Part shown: piece after piece, positions 36,984 through 44,623 of the stretch | Layout of the letters: the number at the start of each line of letters is the position of its first letter | Numbering within the stretch: the stretch's first letter is position 1 | DNA from: Arthrobacter zhaoxinii | GTDB lineage: Bacteria; Actinomycetota; Actinomycetes; Actinomycetales; Micrococcaceae | Reading direction: 5' to 3' | Assembly (NCBI RefSeq): GCF_025244925.1 | Contig: NZ_CP104275.1 | Location: 2,356,001-2,420,000, forward strand | Length of the DNA: 64,000 bases | The notes under the pieces: model-generated | Databases searched by the model: none | What the model was told of the DNA's origin: nothing | What the model saw: only the letters and a program-made list of their open reading frames with translations | Translations under genes and position numbers: made by a program

Positions 36984-37047
36984 CCACCACCGCACCTCCT
37001 TCACTACCCGCACCACCGCACCTCCCGCACTACCGCAATACCGCACC
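36984..37047 (+). other. C-rich, G-poor spacer between tetR and the ABC genes
   Basis: About 60 bases made of CCGCAC/CACCTCC blocks with very few G on the sense strand. This composition resembles Rho-utilisation sites, but no termination point can be shown. Confidence 0.3.
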
Positions 37048-37089
37048 ACGCGCCGTATTCAAGGTAAGAGCAGAGACGATGGAGTACTC

Positions 37090-37875
37090 ATGCAGGAGCA
37101 ACATACCGACCGGTCGGAACCACCACGTCTGCGGCTGGACGGAATCACGGTCCGGTTCGGGGGCCTTACCGCCCTCGATTCCGTGTCCCTGGAGATCCCG
37201 GCCGGCGGAATCGTGGGAATCATGGGCCCCAACGGGGCAGGGAAGACCACCCTCTTCAACGTGATCTGCGGAGTCTTCCCGCCCGCGGAGGGAAGACTTC
37301 AGCTGGACGGACACGGGTTCACTCCGAAACCGCACCGCCTGACCCGCTCCGGAGTGGCACGCACCCTGCAGGGGCTCGGCCTGTTCCCCGGCCTGACGGT
37401 GCTGCAGAACGTCACGGCAGGGTTGGCAGCCGGCTCACGCAGCGGACTCGACCTCCTGGCCCTGCCCGGTTCCGTCCGGAGAGAAGCCCGGCTCGCAGAA
37501 CGTGCCATGGAAGCGCTGGAGGCACTCGGCGTCGCCCGCTATGCCCCGGCCCTCCCGGACACCCTGCCCTACGGCATCCGCAAGAAGGTGGCCCTGGCCC
37601 GTGCCCTGGTGAGCGAACCGAAGCTGCTGCTGCTGGATGAACCGGCCGGCGGACTGGGCCACGACGACATCGAGGAACTGGCAGCGATCATCCGCACCGT
37701 ACCCGGGGACGGATGCTCGGTGGTGCTGGTGGAACACCACGTGGACCTGGTCATGGAGGTCTGCGACCGCATTGCCGTGCTGGATTTCGGCCGCCTGATC
37801 GCCGAAGGCACGCCTGCCGAAATCGGAGCCGATCCCGCCGTCGCTGATGCCTATCTAGGGGTTGAGGTGGCATGA
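37090..37875 (+). CDS. Branched-chain amino acid-type ABC transporter ATPase (LivG-like)
   Basis: One of two ATPases of a HAAT-family importer. The 261-residue protein has the Walker A GPNGAGKTTLFNV at about residue 48, LPYGIRKKVALARAL at the signature position and Walker B LLLLDEPAGGL. The ATG at 37090 has GGAG five bases upstream. Codons 6-10 contain a copy of the TetR operator. It overlaps the next gene by four bases. LivG-type proteins carry both amino acids and carboxylic/aromatic acids. Confidence 0.9.
   Translation: MQEQHTDRSEPPRLRLDGITVRFGGLTALDSVSLEIPAGGIVGIMGPNGAGKTTLFNVICGVFPPAEGRLQLDGHGFTPKPHRLTRSGVARTLQGLGLFPGLTVLQNVTAGLAAGSRSGLDLLALPGSVRREARLAERAMEALEALGVARYAPALPDTLPYGIRKKVALARALVSEPKLLLLDEPAGGLGHDDIEELAAIIRTVPGDGCSVVLVEHHVDLVMEVCDRIAVLDFGRLIAEGTPAEIGADPAVADAYLGVEVA
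37105..37118. promoter_or_regulatory. TetR operator copy B, inside the LivG-like coding sequence
   Basis: ACCGACCGGTCGGA, one mismatch from the palindrome. It starts 15 bases after the ATG of the first transporter gene, so it would act by blocking elongation or from a promoter just upstream. Confidence 0.5.
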
Positions 37876-38618
37876 CCGGCGGACTGGTACTGGAAGGCGT
37901 CACCGCCGGCTACGGAGCCGTCCACGTGCTCCATGACATTGACCTTGCCGTGGCGGACGGATCCATCACCGCGGTAGTCGGAGCCAACGGTGCCGGCAAG
38001 ACCACCCTCCTGCGCACCATCACCGGCCAGCTGCGGCCCTCGGCCGGAAGCATCCGCCTCACCGGCGGAGCCGGCGGAAAGGGTGGAACGGACGGAACGG
38101 ACCTGACCCGGGTGCCGGTCGAGGACATGGTGCGCCACGGCGTCGCGCTGGTGCCTGAGGGCCGGGGCGTCATCACCGAACTGACAGTGGAGGAAAACCT
38201 GCGCCTGGGCGGACTGTGGCGGAAGGACCGCAGGGCAGCCGCCGAGGTGCTCACCCAGATGTACGAGCTCTTCGAGCCCCTCGCCCGGCGCCGGAAGGCT
38301 GCCGGACACCAGCTCTCCGGCGGCGAGCGCCAGATGCTGGCGCTGGGACGGGCCCTGATGGCGGCACCTGCACTCCTGCTCCTCGATGAGCCTTCGCTGG
38401 GGCTGGCCCCCAAGGTGACGGCATCGATCCTGGGCATGCTCCGCCGCCTCCGTGACGACACCGGGCTGACCGTCCTGCTGATCGAGCAGAACGTCCGCAG
38501 CGCGCTCGCCGTCGCGGACCACGGAGTCGTCCTTAACCTGGGCCGCGTTGTCGCCTCACGTCCGGCGGCCGAGCTGGCCGAAGACACCGACCTCCGCCAC
38601 ACCTACCTGGGGTTCTAA
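37872..38618 (+). CDS. Branched-chain amino acid-type ABC transporter ATPase (LivF-like)
   Basis: The second ATPase, 248 residues: Walker A GANGAGKTTLLRT, signature LSGGERQMLALGRAL and Walker B LLLLDEPSLGLAP, the classical LivF arrangement. A stretch GGAGGKGGTDGTDLTR near residue 60 is an unusual small Gly-rich insertion. Its start overlaps the LivG-like stop by four bases and its stop overlaps the next ATG by one, so the operon is tightly coupled. Confidence 0.92.
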   Translation: MTGGLVLEGVTAGYGAVHVLHDIDLAVADGSITAVVGANGAGKTTLLRTITGQLRPSAGSIRLTGGAGGKGGTDGTDLTRVPVEDMVRHGVALVPEGRGVITELTVEENLRLGGLWRKDRRAAAEVLTQMYELFEPLARRRKAAGHQLSGGERQMLALGRALMAAPALLLLDEPSLGLAPKVTASILGMLRRLRDDTGLTVLLIEQNVRSALAVADHGVVLNLGRVVASRPAAELAEDTDLRHTYLGF

Positions 38619-39496
38619 TGGACAGATTCCTCTTCCTGACCTTTGACGGCCTCGCCCGCGGCGCCGTCCTCGCGGCCTTCGCGCTTTCGCTGGTCCTGAT
38701 CTGGCGTGCAGCCCGGATCGTGAACTTCGCGCAGGGCGCGATGGCAGTGGCTGCCACCTACATCGCCTTCACCGTCACCGCACTCACCGGCAGCTACTGG
38801 GCAGGACTCGCCGCTGCCCTTGTTGCGGGTTTCCTTATCGGTGCCCTGGTGGAACGCGGCGTGATGCGCTTCGTGGGCAACAGCTCCGCGTTGAACCCGG
38901 TGATTGCCGGTCTGGGACTGCTGATGCTGATCCAGGCCGTCCTGGGCATGGTGTTCGGAAACAACTACCGGACCATGGTGACCCCGTTCAGCTCGGACCC
39001 GGTGGAAAGCTTCGGCATTACCGTCTTCTCCTCCTATGACCTCTTTGTGTTCGCCTGCATAGCGGTGCTGGTGGGCGGCCTGGTCCTGCTGTTCACGAAG
39101 ACTCCCCTCGGGCTGCGGCTGCGGGCCTCCGCCTTCGCCCCTGACCTGGCACGGCTCCTCGGGGTGCGGACCTCGCGGATGCTCACCCTGGGCTGGGCTA
39201 TGTCCTCGGCCCTCGGGGCACTCGCCGCCCTGCTGGTCATCCCCACGGAACTCGGACTCAACCCGCACGCGGCGGACGCGGTCTTTGTCTACGCGTTCAC
39301 CGTGGCCGTTATCGGCGGTCTGGACTCCCCCGCCGGCGCCGTCCTGGGCGGGCTGGCCGTCGGCGTGCTGCTCAGCTGGGTCAGCGGCTACTGGGGTGCA
39401 ACCCTGGCGCCGATCGCCATCCTGGTCCTCCTGCTGGCCGTGCTGCTGATCCGCCCCGGTGGAATCTTCTCAATGGCTAAGGAGCGCACGGTATGA
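38618..39496 (+). CDS. ABC transporter permease (LivH-like)
   Basis: A 292-residue membrane permease with about eight helices. The N-terminal ARIVNFAQGAMAVAATYI matches the LivH signature around VNFAQG, and the C-terminal segment VAVIGGLDSPAGAVLGGLAVGV is the conserved EAA-like region of this family. It overlaps both neighbours by one to four bases. The partner permease LivM-like follows. Confidence 0.92.
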   Translation: MDRFLFLTFDGLARGAVLAAFALSLVLIWRAARIVNFAQGAMAVAATYIAFTVTALTGSYWAGLAAALVAGFLIGALVERGVMRFVGNSSALNPVIAGLGLLMLIQAVLGMVFGNNYRTMVTPFSSDPVESFGITVFSSYDLFVFACIAVLVGGLVLLFTKTPLGLRLRASAFAPDLARLLGVRTSRMLTLGWAMSSALGALAALLVIPTELGLNPHAADAVFVYAFTVAVIGGLDSPAGAVLGGLAVGVLLSWVSGYWGATLAPIAILVLLLAVLLIRPGGIFSMAKERTV

Positions 39497-40620
39497 GCGT
39501 TATGAAGCGGTACCTTCTGGCTGCCGCGGCAGCGGTGATCCTGATCGGCCTCACGTTCGTCGTCCCCTCGTTCACCTCCTACCAGCTGGCGACTGTCTGC
39601 GCCTATCTGTGCGGCATTGCCGGACTCACCCTGCTGACGGGCGCCGGCGGCCAGCTCTCCCTCGGACAGGCAGCCCTCATGGCCGCCGGTGCCTACAGCT
39701 ACGCGCTTACTGCCAATTCGATGGCCGACGCCGGCACGGAAGGAACGCTGCTGCTCCTGGTGCCGCTGGCCGCAGCGGTCCTCGGTGCCGCCGTCCTCGG
39801 CCTGGTCATCGGCCTGGCTGCCGGCCGGCTCCACGGGCCCTACCTCGCCGGCTTCACCATGGCACTGGTCGTGGCACTGCCCGCGGTCACCAGCACCTTC
39901 TCCTCGGTGCTCGGCGGTGACCAGGGCCTGTGGATCACCGTGGAGAAACGCCCGACGGCGCTGCGCGGCACCGTGTCGAACGAGGCCTGGCAGGCGTGGC
40001 TCGCCGTCGTCTGCTCCGTCCTGGTCCTGACCCTGCTGGCGAACCTGCTGCACGGCCGCTTCGGCCGCCACCTGCGGGCCGTACGGGACAACCCCGTGGC
40101 GGCAGCACTGGCCGGCATCAACCCCGCCCGGACCAAGGTCACCGCGTTTGTCATCAGCTCGGCCGCGGCGGGCATGGGCGGCGGACTGCTGGCTTACACC
40201 ACGCAGAGCGCCAGCCCCGGTGCGTATTCCCTGGTGTTCTCCCTGTTCCTGCTGATGGCCGCCGTCGTCGGCGGTATCGGTTCCCTGACCGGCGCCGTCT
40301 GGGGAGCCCTGCTCCTGGTTGCGCTGCCGCACCTGATCAGCACCGCCACGGCCCGGCTCGAACTATCCGCGGACCTGGCCCAGCGGCTGGACGGCAACCT
40401 TGCCGTGGCCATCTTCGGACTGGTCCTGATCCTCGTGGTGCTGCTTGCGCCGCAGGGCATCCAGGGCCTGCTGGTACGGATCGGCCGCCGGCTGCGGCCG
40501 GCCCGTGCCGTCTCCCCTCCGCTTTCGTCCCCGAAACCCGCACCACCGTCAACAGCAACACCACCAACCCGGATACCCGCCCGGCACGGGCAGCTACCGG
40601 CAACCCCGAAAGGTCAATGA
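39493..40620 (+). CDS. ABC transporter permease (LivM-like) with Pro-rich tail
   Basis: A 375-residue permease with about ten helices; GAGGQLSLGQAALMAAGAY is the LivM signature and AVVGGIGSLTGAVWGALL the conserved cytoplasmic loop. The last 35 residues are rich in Pro, Thr and Ala and are probably disordered. It overlaps the LivH-like gene and the substrate-binding gene by four bases each. Confidence 0.92.
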   Translation: MSVMKRYLLAAAAAVILIGLTFVVPSFTSYQLATVCAYLCGIAGLTLLTGAGGQLSLGQAALMAAGAYSYALTANSMADAGTEGTLLLLVPLAAAVLGAAVLGLVIGLAAGRLHGPYLAGFTMALVVALPAVTSTFSSVLGGDQGLWITVEKRPTALRGTVSNEAWQAWLAVVCSVLVLTLLANLLHGRFGRHLRAVRDNPVAAALAGINPARTKVTAFVISSAAAGMGGGLLAYTTQSASPGAYSLVFSLFLLMAAVVGGIGSLTGAVWGALLLVALPHLISTATARLELSADLAQRLDGNLAVAIFGLVLILVVLLAPQGIQGLLVRIGRRLRPARAVSPPLSSPKPAPPSTATPPTRIPARHGQLPATPKGQ

Positions 40621-41897
40621 TGATCCGTTCCAAGCTCCGACTGGGTACCGCCGTCCTTGCAGCTGCAGCCCTCGGCCTGGCCTCCTGTGCCGCTCCGGAT
40701 GAAGGGGGCGAGGCCGCCGCGGAGGATGTACCCGGGATTACCGACACCACCGTCACGGTAGGCACGCACCAGCCGCTGACCGGACCGGCAGCCGCCGGTT
40801 ACTCCACCATTTCGCCGGCCACCAAGGCGTACTTCGACTACGTCAATGACAACGGCGGCGTCAACGGCCGGACCATCGAGTACATCGTGAAGGACGACGG
40901 CTACAACCCGGCCAACACCCAGACCGCAGTCCGCGAAATGGTGCTGCAGGACGAAGTCTTTGCCCTGGTGGGCGGACTCGGCACCCCGCCGCACAGCGCA
41001 GTCCTGGATTTCGTCAACGACAACGAGGTGCCGGACCTCTTCGTTGCCTCCGGCAGCCCCACCTGGAACCAGCCGGAGGACTACCCCTACACCTACGGTT
41101 TCATGGTGGACTACCCCACCGAATCACGGATCCTGGCCACCTACGCGCAGGAAGAATTCCCGGACAAGACCTACTGCTTCTTCGGCCAGGATGACGACTT
41201 CGGCGAGGAGTTCCAGGCCGGCCTGGAAGCGGTGCTCGGGGAAGACGGGCTCGCAGATGCCCAGGTCTACTCCACGGCGAACACCGATATCGCCGCGCAG
41301 ATCAGCTCCATGAAGGAAGCCGGCTGCGAGGTCAACTTCCTCGCCACCATCAACGGCTTCAGCGCCCAGGCTGTGGGGACCGCCGCGAAACTCGGGTATT
41401 TCCCGCAGTGGATGGCGTCCTCCGCCGGCGGCGACTTCAACACCCTGTCCGGCTATCTGGGCGAGAACACCAACAAGCTGCTGCAGGGCTTCGTCAGCGC
41501 CAACTACCTCCCCGCCTACTCGGACACGGAGGACGAATGGACCGCACAGTTCTCCGAGATCAACGAGGAATACAACGCCGGAGCACCTTTTGACGGCAAC
41601 ACGATCTTCGGAATGTCCATCGGCTACCTCTTGGTCGAGGCATTGAAGGAAGCCGGGGAGAACCCCACCCGCGAGTCCCTGATGGAAGCACTCGAGTCCG
41701 GGAACGTCACCGGCAACGGCCACACACCGCTGGGGTTCGGCGAGGACAGCCACCGCGGATACACCGGAGCCATGCTGACCCGGGTGGACAACGGCGTGCA
41801 GTCCTACTTCGGCACCCCGTACGTCGTCACCGGCGAAGAGGTCGAGGAATACACCGAGGAACGGCCGGCCATGCCGGCCGACGGCCTGCCTGAGTAA
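40617..41897 (+). CDS. ABC transporter substrate-binding lipoprotein (LivK-like)
   Basis: A 426-residue extracellular binding protein tethered by a lipid at Cys24 (signal ending in GLASC). The mature part has the periplasmic-binding-protein type I fold: VTVGTHQPLTGPAAAGYS, NDNGGVNGRTIEYIVKDDGY and VGGLGTPPHSAVLDFVNDNEVPDLFVASG. Ligands of related proteins include branched-chain amino acids, amides and aromatic or aliphatic acids. Its ATG overlaps the permease stop. The neighbouring hydratase and reductase suggest that the imported compound is degraded through CoA esters, but this is inference. Confidence 0.92.
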   Translation: MMIRSKLRLGTAVLAAAALGLASCAAPDEGGEAAAEDVPGITDTTVTVGTHQPLTGPAAAGYSTISPATKAYFDYVNDNGGVNGRTIEYIVKDDGYNPANTQTAVREMVLQDEVFALVGGLGTPPHSAVLDFVNDNEVPDLFVASGSPTWNQPEDYPYTYGFMVDYPTESRILATYAQEEFPDKTYCFFGQDDDFGEEFQAGLEAVLGEDGLADAQVYSTANTDIAAQISSMKEAGCEVNFLATINGFSAQAVGTAAKLGYFPQWMASSAGGDFNTLSGYLGENTNKLLQGFVSANYLPAYSDTEDEWTAQFSEINEEYNAGAPFDGNTIFGMSIGYLLVEALKEAGENPTRESLMEALESGNVTGNGHTPLGFGEDSHRGYTGAMLTRVDNGVQSYFGTPYVVTGEEVEEYTEERPAMPADGLPE

Positions 41898-41923
41898 CCT
41901 CTGCAGCCCAAACCTGGCCGCTC

Positions 41924-41960
41924 ACAACGAGGGCCCGTCCCACCGGACGGGCCCTTGTTC
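41924..41960. terminator. Terminator between the ABC operon and the MaoC gene
   Basis: GGGCCCGTCC and GGACGGGCCC form a perfect ten-base stem with loop CACC, extended by ACAA/TTGT and followed by TTGTTCT. It is placed to serve both convergent transcripts. Confidence 0.8.
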
Positions 41961-42000
41961 TGTAGCCGGGGTGTGCAACGGGTTGCGTAGCCGGGTGCCG

Positions 42001-42453
42001 CTACTCGAACACGTACAGCGAAATGGACTCCGCGACGGCGGCAGGCTTCTCCACACCCTCAATCTCAATGGTGACGAGGAGCGTGACCCGCACTCCCCGG
42101 GGCACTGTCTGAACCGACACGATTTCCGACCGTGCACGGACACGGCTGTCCACCGGCACGGGATGGGGGAAACGCACCCGGTCCAGCCCGTAGTTCACTC
42201 CCATCACCATGCCGTCCACCCGGAACCGGCCGGAGGCGAGCGCCGGAAGAAGGGCCAGGCTGAGATACCCGTGCGCGATGGTGCCGCCGAACGGGCCCTT
42301 CGCGGCCCGTTCGGGGTCCACATGGATCCACTGGTGGTCATCGGTGGCGTCGGCAAACCGGTTGATGCGGTCCTGGTCAATGAGGACCCACTCGCTGGTC
42401 TCCACCCGGCCCACAGCACCGGCAAGCTTTTCAACCGAGCTGAAGCGGGCCAC
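42001..42453 (-). CDS. MaoC-like hydratase
   Basis: A single hot-dog-fold protein of 150 residues with the R-hydratase-2 catalytic segment: FADATDDHQWIHVDPERAAKGPFGGTIAHGYLSLAL, in which the Asp and His of the motif are both present. Such enzymes hydrate enoyl-CoA to 3-hydroxyacyl-CoA, or form part of bile acid, PHA or mycolic-type acyl pathways. The GTG start lies two bases after the SDR stop, giving a two-gene operon. Confidence 0.88.
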   Translation of the reverse strand: MARFSSVEKLAGAVGRVETSEWVLIDQDRINRFADATDDHQWIHVDPERAAKGPFGGTIAHGYLSLALLPALASGRFRVDGMVMGVNYGLDRVRFPHPVPVDSRVRARSEIVSVQTVPRGVRVTLLVTIEIEGVEKPAAVAESISLYVFE

Positions 42454-42455
42454 CG

Positions 42456-43229
42456 CTAGGCCTTCGGTCCGCCGGCAACATAGAGCACCTGTCCGGAAAC
42501 GAACGAGGCCTCCTCCCGGGCGAAGAAGGACGCCGCAGCGGCAATGTCCGCCGGGGTCCCGGCCCGGCCCACGGGAATCTCCTTCGCCGCATGTGCCACG
42601 AAGTCCTCGAACGGCACCCCGACGCGTTCCGCCGTCGCCCGCGTCATATCGGTGGAGATGAAGCCGGGCGCAATCGCGTTGACGGTGACGTTGTACCGGC
42701 CCAGCTCAATCGCGAGCGTCTTGGTGAAACCCTGGATGCCGGCCTTGGCTGCGGCATAGTTGGCCTGGCCCCGGTTGCCGAGGGCGGAAGTGCTGGACAG
42801 GTTGATGATGCGTCCCCACTTCTGCTGCACCTGGTGGGCCTGCACGGCACGGCTCATGAGGAACGCCCCGCGCAGGTGCACACCCATCACGGCGTCCCAG
42901 TCCGTGTCCGTCATTTTGAACAGCAGGTTGTCCCGGAGGATGCCGGCGTTGTTGACCAGGATGGTGGGCGCGCCGAGCTCCCCGGCAATCCGGGCCACTG
43001 CCTGTTCGACGGCGGCAGCATCGGCTACGTCCGCGCCGACACCCACGGCCTTGCCGCCGGAGTTGTTGATCGCCTCGACGGTGGCGGCCGTGTCCTCCTC
43101 CCGCAGGTCAAGGACGGCAACGCGGTGTCCGTCCGCTGCGAGCCGCAGGGCAACCGCGGCGCCGATCCCGCGTCCTGCTCCGGTGACGACGGCGGTGCGC
43201 TGGTCATACGGTGCTGGTACCTCGGTCAT
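42456..43229 (-). CDS. FabG-like short-chain dehydrogenase (3-oxoacyl reductase type)
   Basis: A classical SDR, 257 residues: TGAGRGIGAAVALRLA cofactor motif, NNAGI, and the catalytic NLSSTSALGNRGQANYAAAK with Ser, Tyr and Lys. The ATG at 43229 is supported by AGGAG upstream; an 84-base N-terminal extension in the same frame would run into the promoter and is rejected. With the MaoC-like gene it could convert an enoyl to a 3-oxoacyl intermediate. Its promoter spacer is occupied by copy C of the TetR operator. Confidence 0.92.
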   Translation of the reverse strand: MTEVPAPYDQRTAVVTGAGRGIGAAVALRLAADGHRVAVLDLREEDTAATVEAINNSGGKAVGVGADVADAAAVEQAVARIAGELGAPTILVNNAGILRDNLLFKMTDTDWDAVMGVHLRGAFLMSRAVQAHQVQQKWGRIINLSSTSALGNRGQANYAAAKAGIQGFTKTLAIELGRYNVTVNAIAPGFISTDMTRATAERVGVPFEDFVAHAAKEIPVGRAGTPADIAAAASFFAREEASFVSGQVLYVAGGPKA

Positions 43230-43284
43230 GTCTCTCCTGCCGGTGGCGGCAGCCCACTGACTGTGTGCTGCGTCTCTGTCGCCG

Positions 43285-43313
43285 AGGGTACCGACCGGAC
43301 GGTACGGGCGCAA
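43285..43313 (-). promoter_or_regulatory. Promoter of the SDR-MaoC operon
   Basis: On the minus strand TTGCGC (43308-43313) and TACCCT (43285-43290) are exactly 17 bases apart, and the 14-bp palindrome fills most of that spacer. This is the clearest promoter-operator overlap in the window. Confidence 0.65.
43290..43303. promoter_or_regulatory. TetR operator copy C
   Basis: ACCGACCGGACGGT, one mismatch from the palindrome and extended by GT/AC on both sides. It occupies the -35/-10 spacer of the SDR promoter, where a bound repressor would exclude RNA polymerase. Confidence 0.65.
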
Positions 43314-43345
43314 CGAGGGGACGGAAGGTTGCCCCGGGAAGGTAC

Positions 43346-44377
43346 TTAGCGGGACATCCGCGCAGCCCCGCCGCGGAAGGTCCTGCGGTAGGCCGCCGGG
43401 CTCGCTCCTACGTCCCGGTGGAAGTGGTGGCGCAGCAGTTCCGCCTGGCCGAATCCGGCGGCCCGTGCCACCTCTTCAATGGTGAGGTCCGTGTCCTCCA
43501 GCAGTTCCTGCGCATACAGCACCCGCTGTGCGTTGATCCATGCGGCCGGAGTGGCGCCGGTTTCGGCCCGGAAGCGGCGGGCGAAGGTCCGCGGTGACAT
43601 GGCGGCCCGGGAGGCGAGGTCCTTCACGCTGTGCTCCTGCGCCAGATGTTCCCCGAGCCATTCCAGCACCGGCTCCAGGGTTCCGTACGCACCGTCCGGC
43701 ACGGCCCGGTCGATGAACTGGGCCTGTCCGCCGTCCCGGTGGGGCGGTACCACCATGTCGCGGGCAATGGCCGCGGCGGTTTTGGCCCCGAGTTCAACGC
43801 GGACCAGATGCAGGGCCGCGTCAATGCCTGCAGCAGTACCCGCACTGGTGATGATCTTCCCGTCCTGGACGTACAGCACATCGGCATCCACCTGGATTGC
43901 CGGGTAACGGGCTGCCAGCTCCGCCGAGTACATCCAGTGGGTCGTCGCCCGGCGTCCGTCCAGCAGGCCGGCCTCGGCAAGGCGGAAGGCCCCCGTGCAG
44001 ATGCTCATCACCCAGGCACCCCGCAGCAGGGCACTGCGCAGCACCTCCAGGACCCGGGGATCGGTTTCCGCCTCGTAGTCCCCCGCGGGAGCCATCACCA
44101 CAAGGTCCGCATCCGCCGCTGCCTCCAGCCCGGCGCCCACCGTGATGCTGAACCCGGTCTTGGTGGACACCAGGCCGGGCTCCGGAGTGCACAGCCGGAA
44201 ATCGAAAGCAGGGACTCCCCCGCCCCGCTGCGAGCGGTCGATGCCGAACACCTCGACCAACACGCTGAACTCGAACGGCGCCACACCGTCCAGGACTATG
44301 ACCGCCACGGATTGAAGCATGCCCCCAGCATGCTCCTCCGGTGGCAGGATTTCTACGGTAATGGGCATTTCTGCCAC
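43346..44377 (-). CDS. GlxA-family transcriptional regulator (DJ-1/PfpI domain plus AraC HTH)
   Basis: A 343-residue protein with an N-terminal DJ-1/PfpI-like domain (VAVIVLDGVAPFEFSVL, and the nucleophile-elbow-like SICTGAFRLAEAGLLDGRRATTHW) and a C-terminal AraC domain (SVKDLASRAAMSPRTFARRF, then FGQAELLRHHFHRDVGASPAAYRRTF). The GTG at 44377 is chosen because AGGAG lies six bases upstream. Members of this family regulate catabolic and stress genes; the target here may be the adjacent small membrane gene or another locus. Confidence 0.92.
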   Translation of the reverse strand: MAEMPITVEILPPEEHAGGMLQSVAVIVLDGVAPFEFSVLVEVFGIDRSQRGGGVPAFDFRLCTPEPGLVSTKTGFSITVGAGLEAAADADLVVMAPAGDYEAETDPRVLEVLRSALLRGAWVMSICTGAFRLAEAGLLDGRRATTHWMYSAELAARYPAIQVDADVLYVQDGKIITSAGTAAGIDAALHLVRVELGAKTAAAIARDMVVPPHRDGGQAQFIDRAVPDGAYGTLEPVLEWLGEHLAQEHSVKDLASRAAMSPRTFARRFRAETGATPAAWINAQRVLYAQELLEDTDLTIEEVARAAGFGQAELLRHHFHRDVGASPAAYRRTFRGGAARMSR

Positions 44378-44412
44378 TTATGCTCCTGCTGGTCCGGCAC
44401 CAGCATGGAGTC

Positions 44413-44556
44413 ATGATGACTTTGCTCCTGATTCTCGCCGCAGCGGCTCTCTTCACGCTGGTCCTCGGAGCCACCCTCCGTTCCCTGCTCCGTGACGGCC
44501 ACGGCCATCTGCCCGGCATCCCGTCCCACCGCTCCTGGGACGGATCGGCATTCTGA
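44413..44556 (+). CDS. Very small membrane protein
   Basis: A 47-residue open frame with a good GGAG upstream. Residues 3-23 form a single hydrophobic helix (LLLILAAAALFTLVLGATL), followed by Arg residues and a His/Gly/Pro/Ser-rich tail ending SWDGSAF. It is divergent from the GlxA-family regulator with only 35 bases between them, so it may be that regulator's target. Not recognised in any characterised family. Confidence 0.5.
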   Translation: MMTLLLILAAAALFTLVLGATLRSLLRDGHGHLPGIPSHRSWDGSAF

Positions 44557-44577
44557 CCCGGCCGGCCGGATTAGTTC

Positions 44578-44606
44578 CCCATCAGGACAGCTTTCGTCCT
44601 GATGGG
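44578..44606. promoter_or_regulatory. Perfect 11-bp inverted repeat upstream of the WYL regulator
   Basis: CCCATCAGGAC and GTCCTGATGGG flank a seven-base centre. The element ends five bases before the probable -10 and 18 bases before the ATG, an ideal place for autoregulation by the WYL protein. Confidence 0.6.
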
Positions 44607-44610
44607 CGCG

Positions 44611-44616
44611 TAGCTT
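44611..44616 (+). promoter_or_regulatory. -10 hexamer of the WYL regulator gene
   Basis: TAGCTT lies seven bases before the ATG at 44624, with no ribosome-binding site; a leaderless start is suggested. Confidence 0.4.
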
Positions 44617-44623
44617 GGATTCC

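Noticed and set aside
39930..40616. A long in-frame extension of the LivK-like gene through the LivM-like gene
   Set aside because: It is an alternate frame of the permease; the lipoprotein signal starts at 40617.
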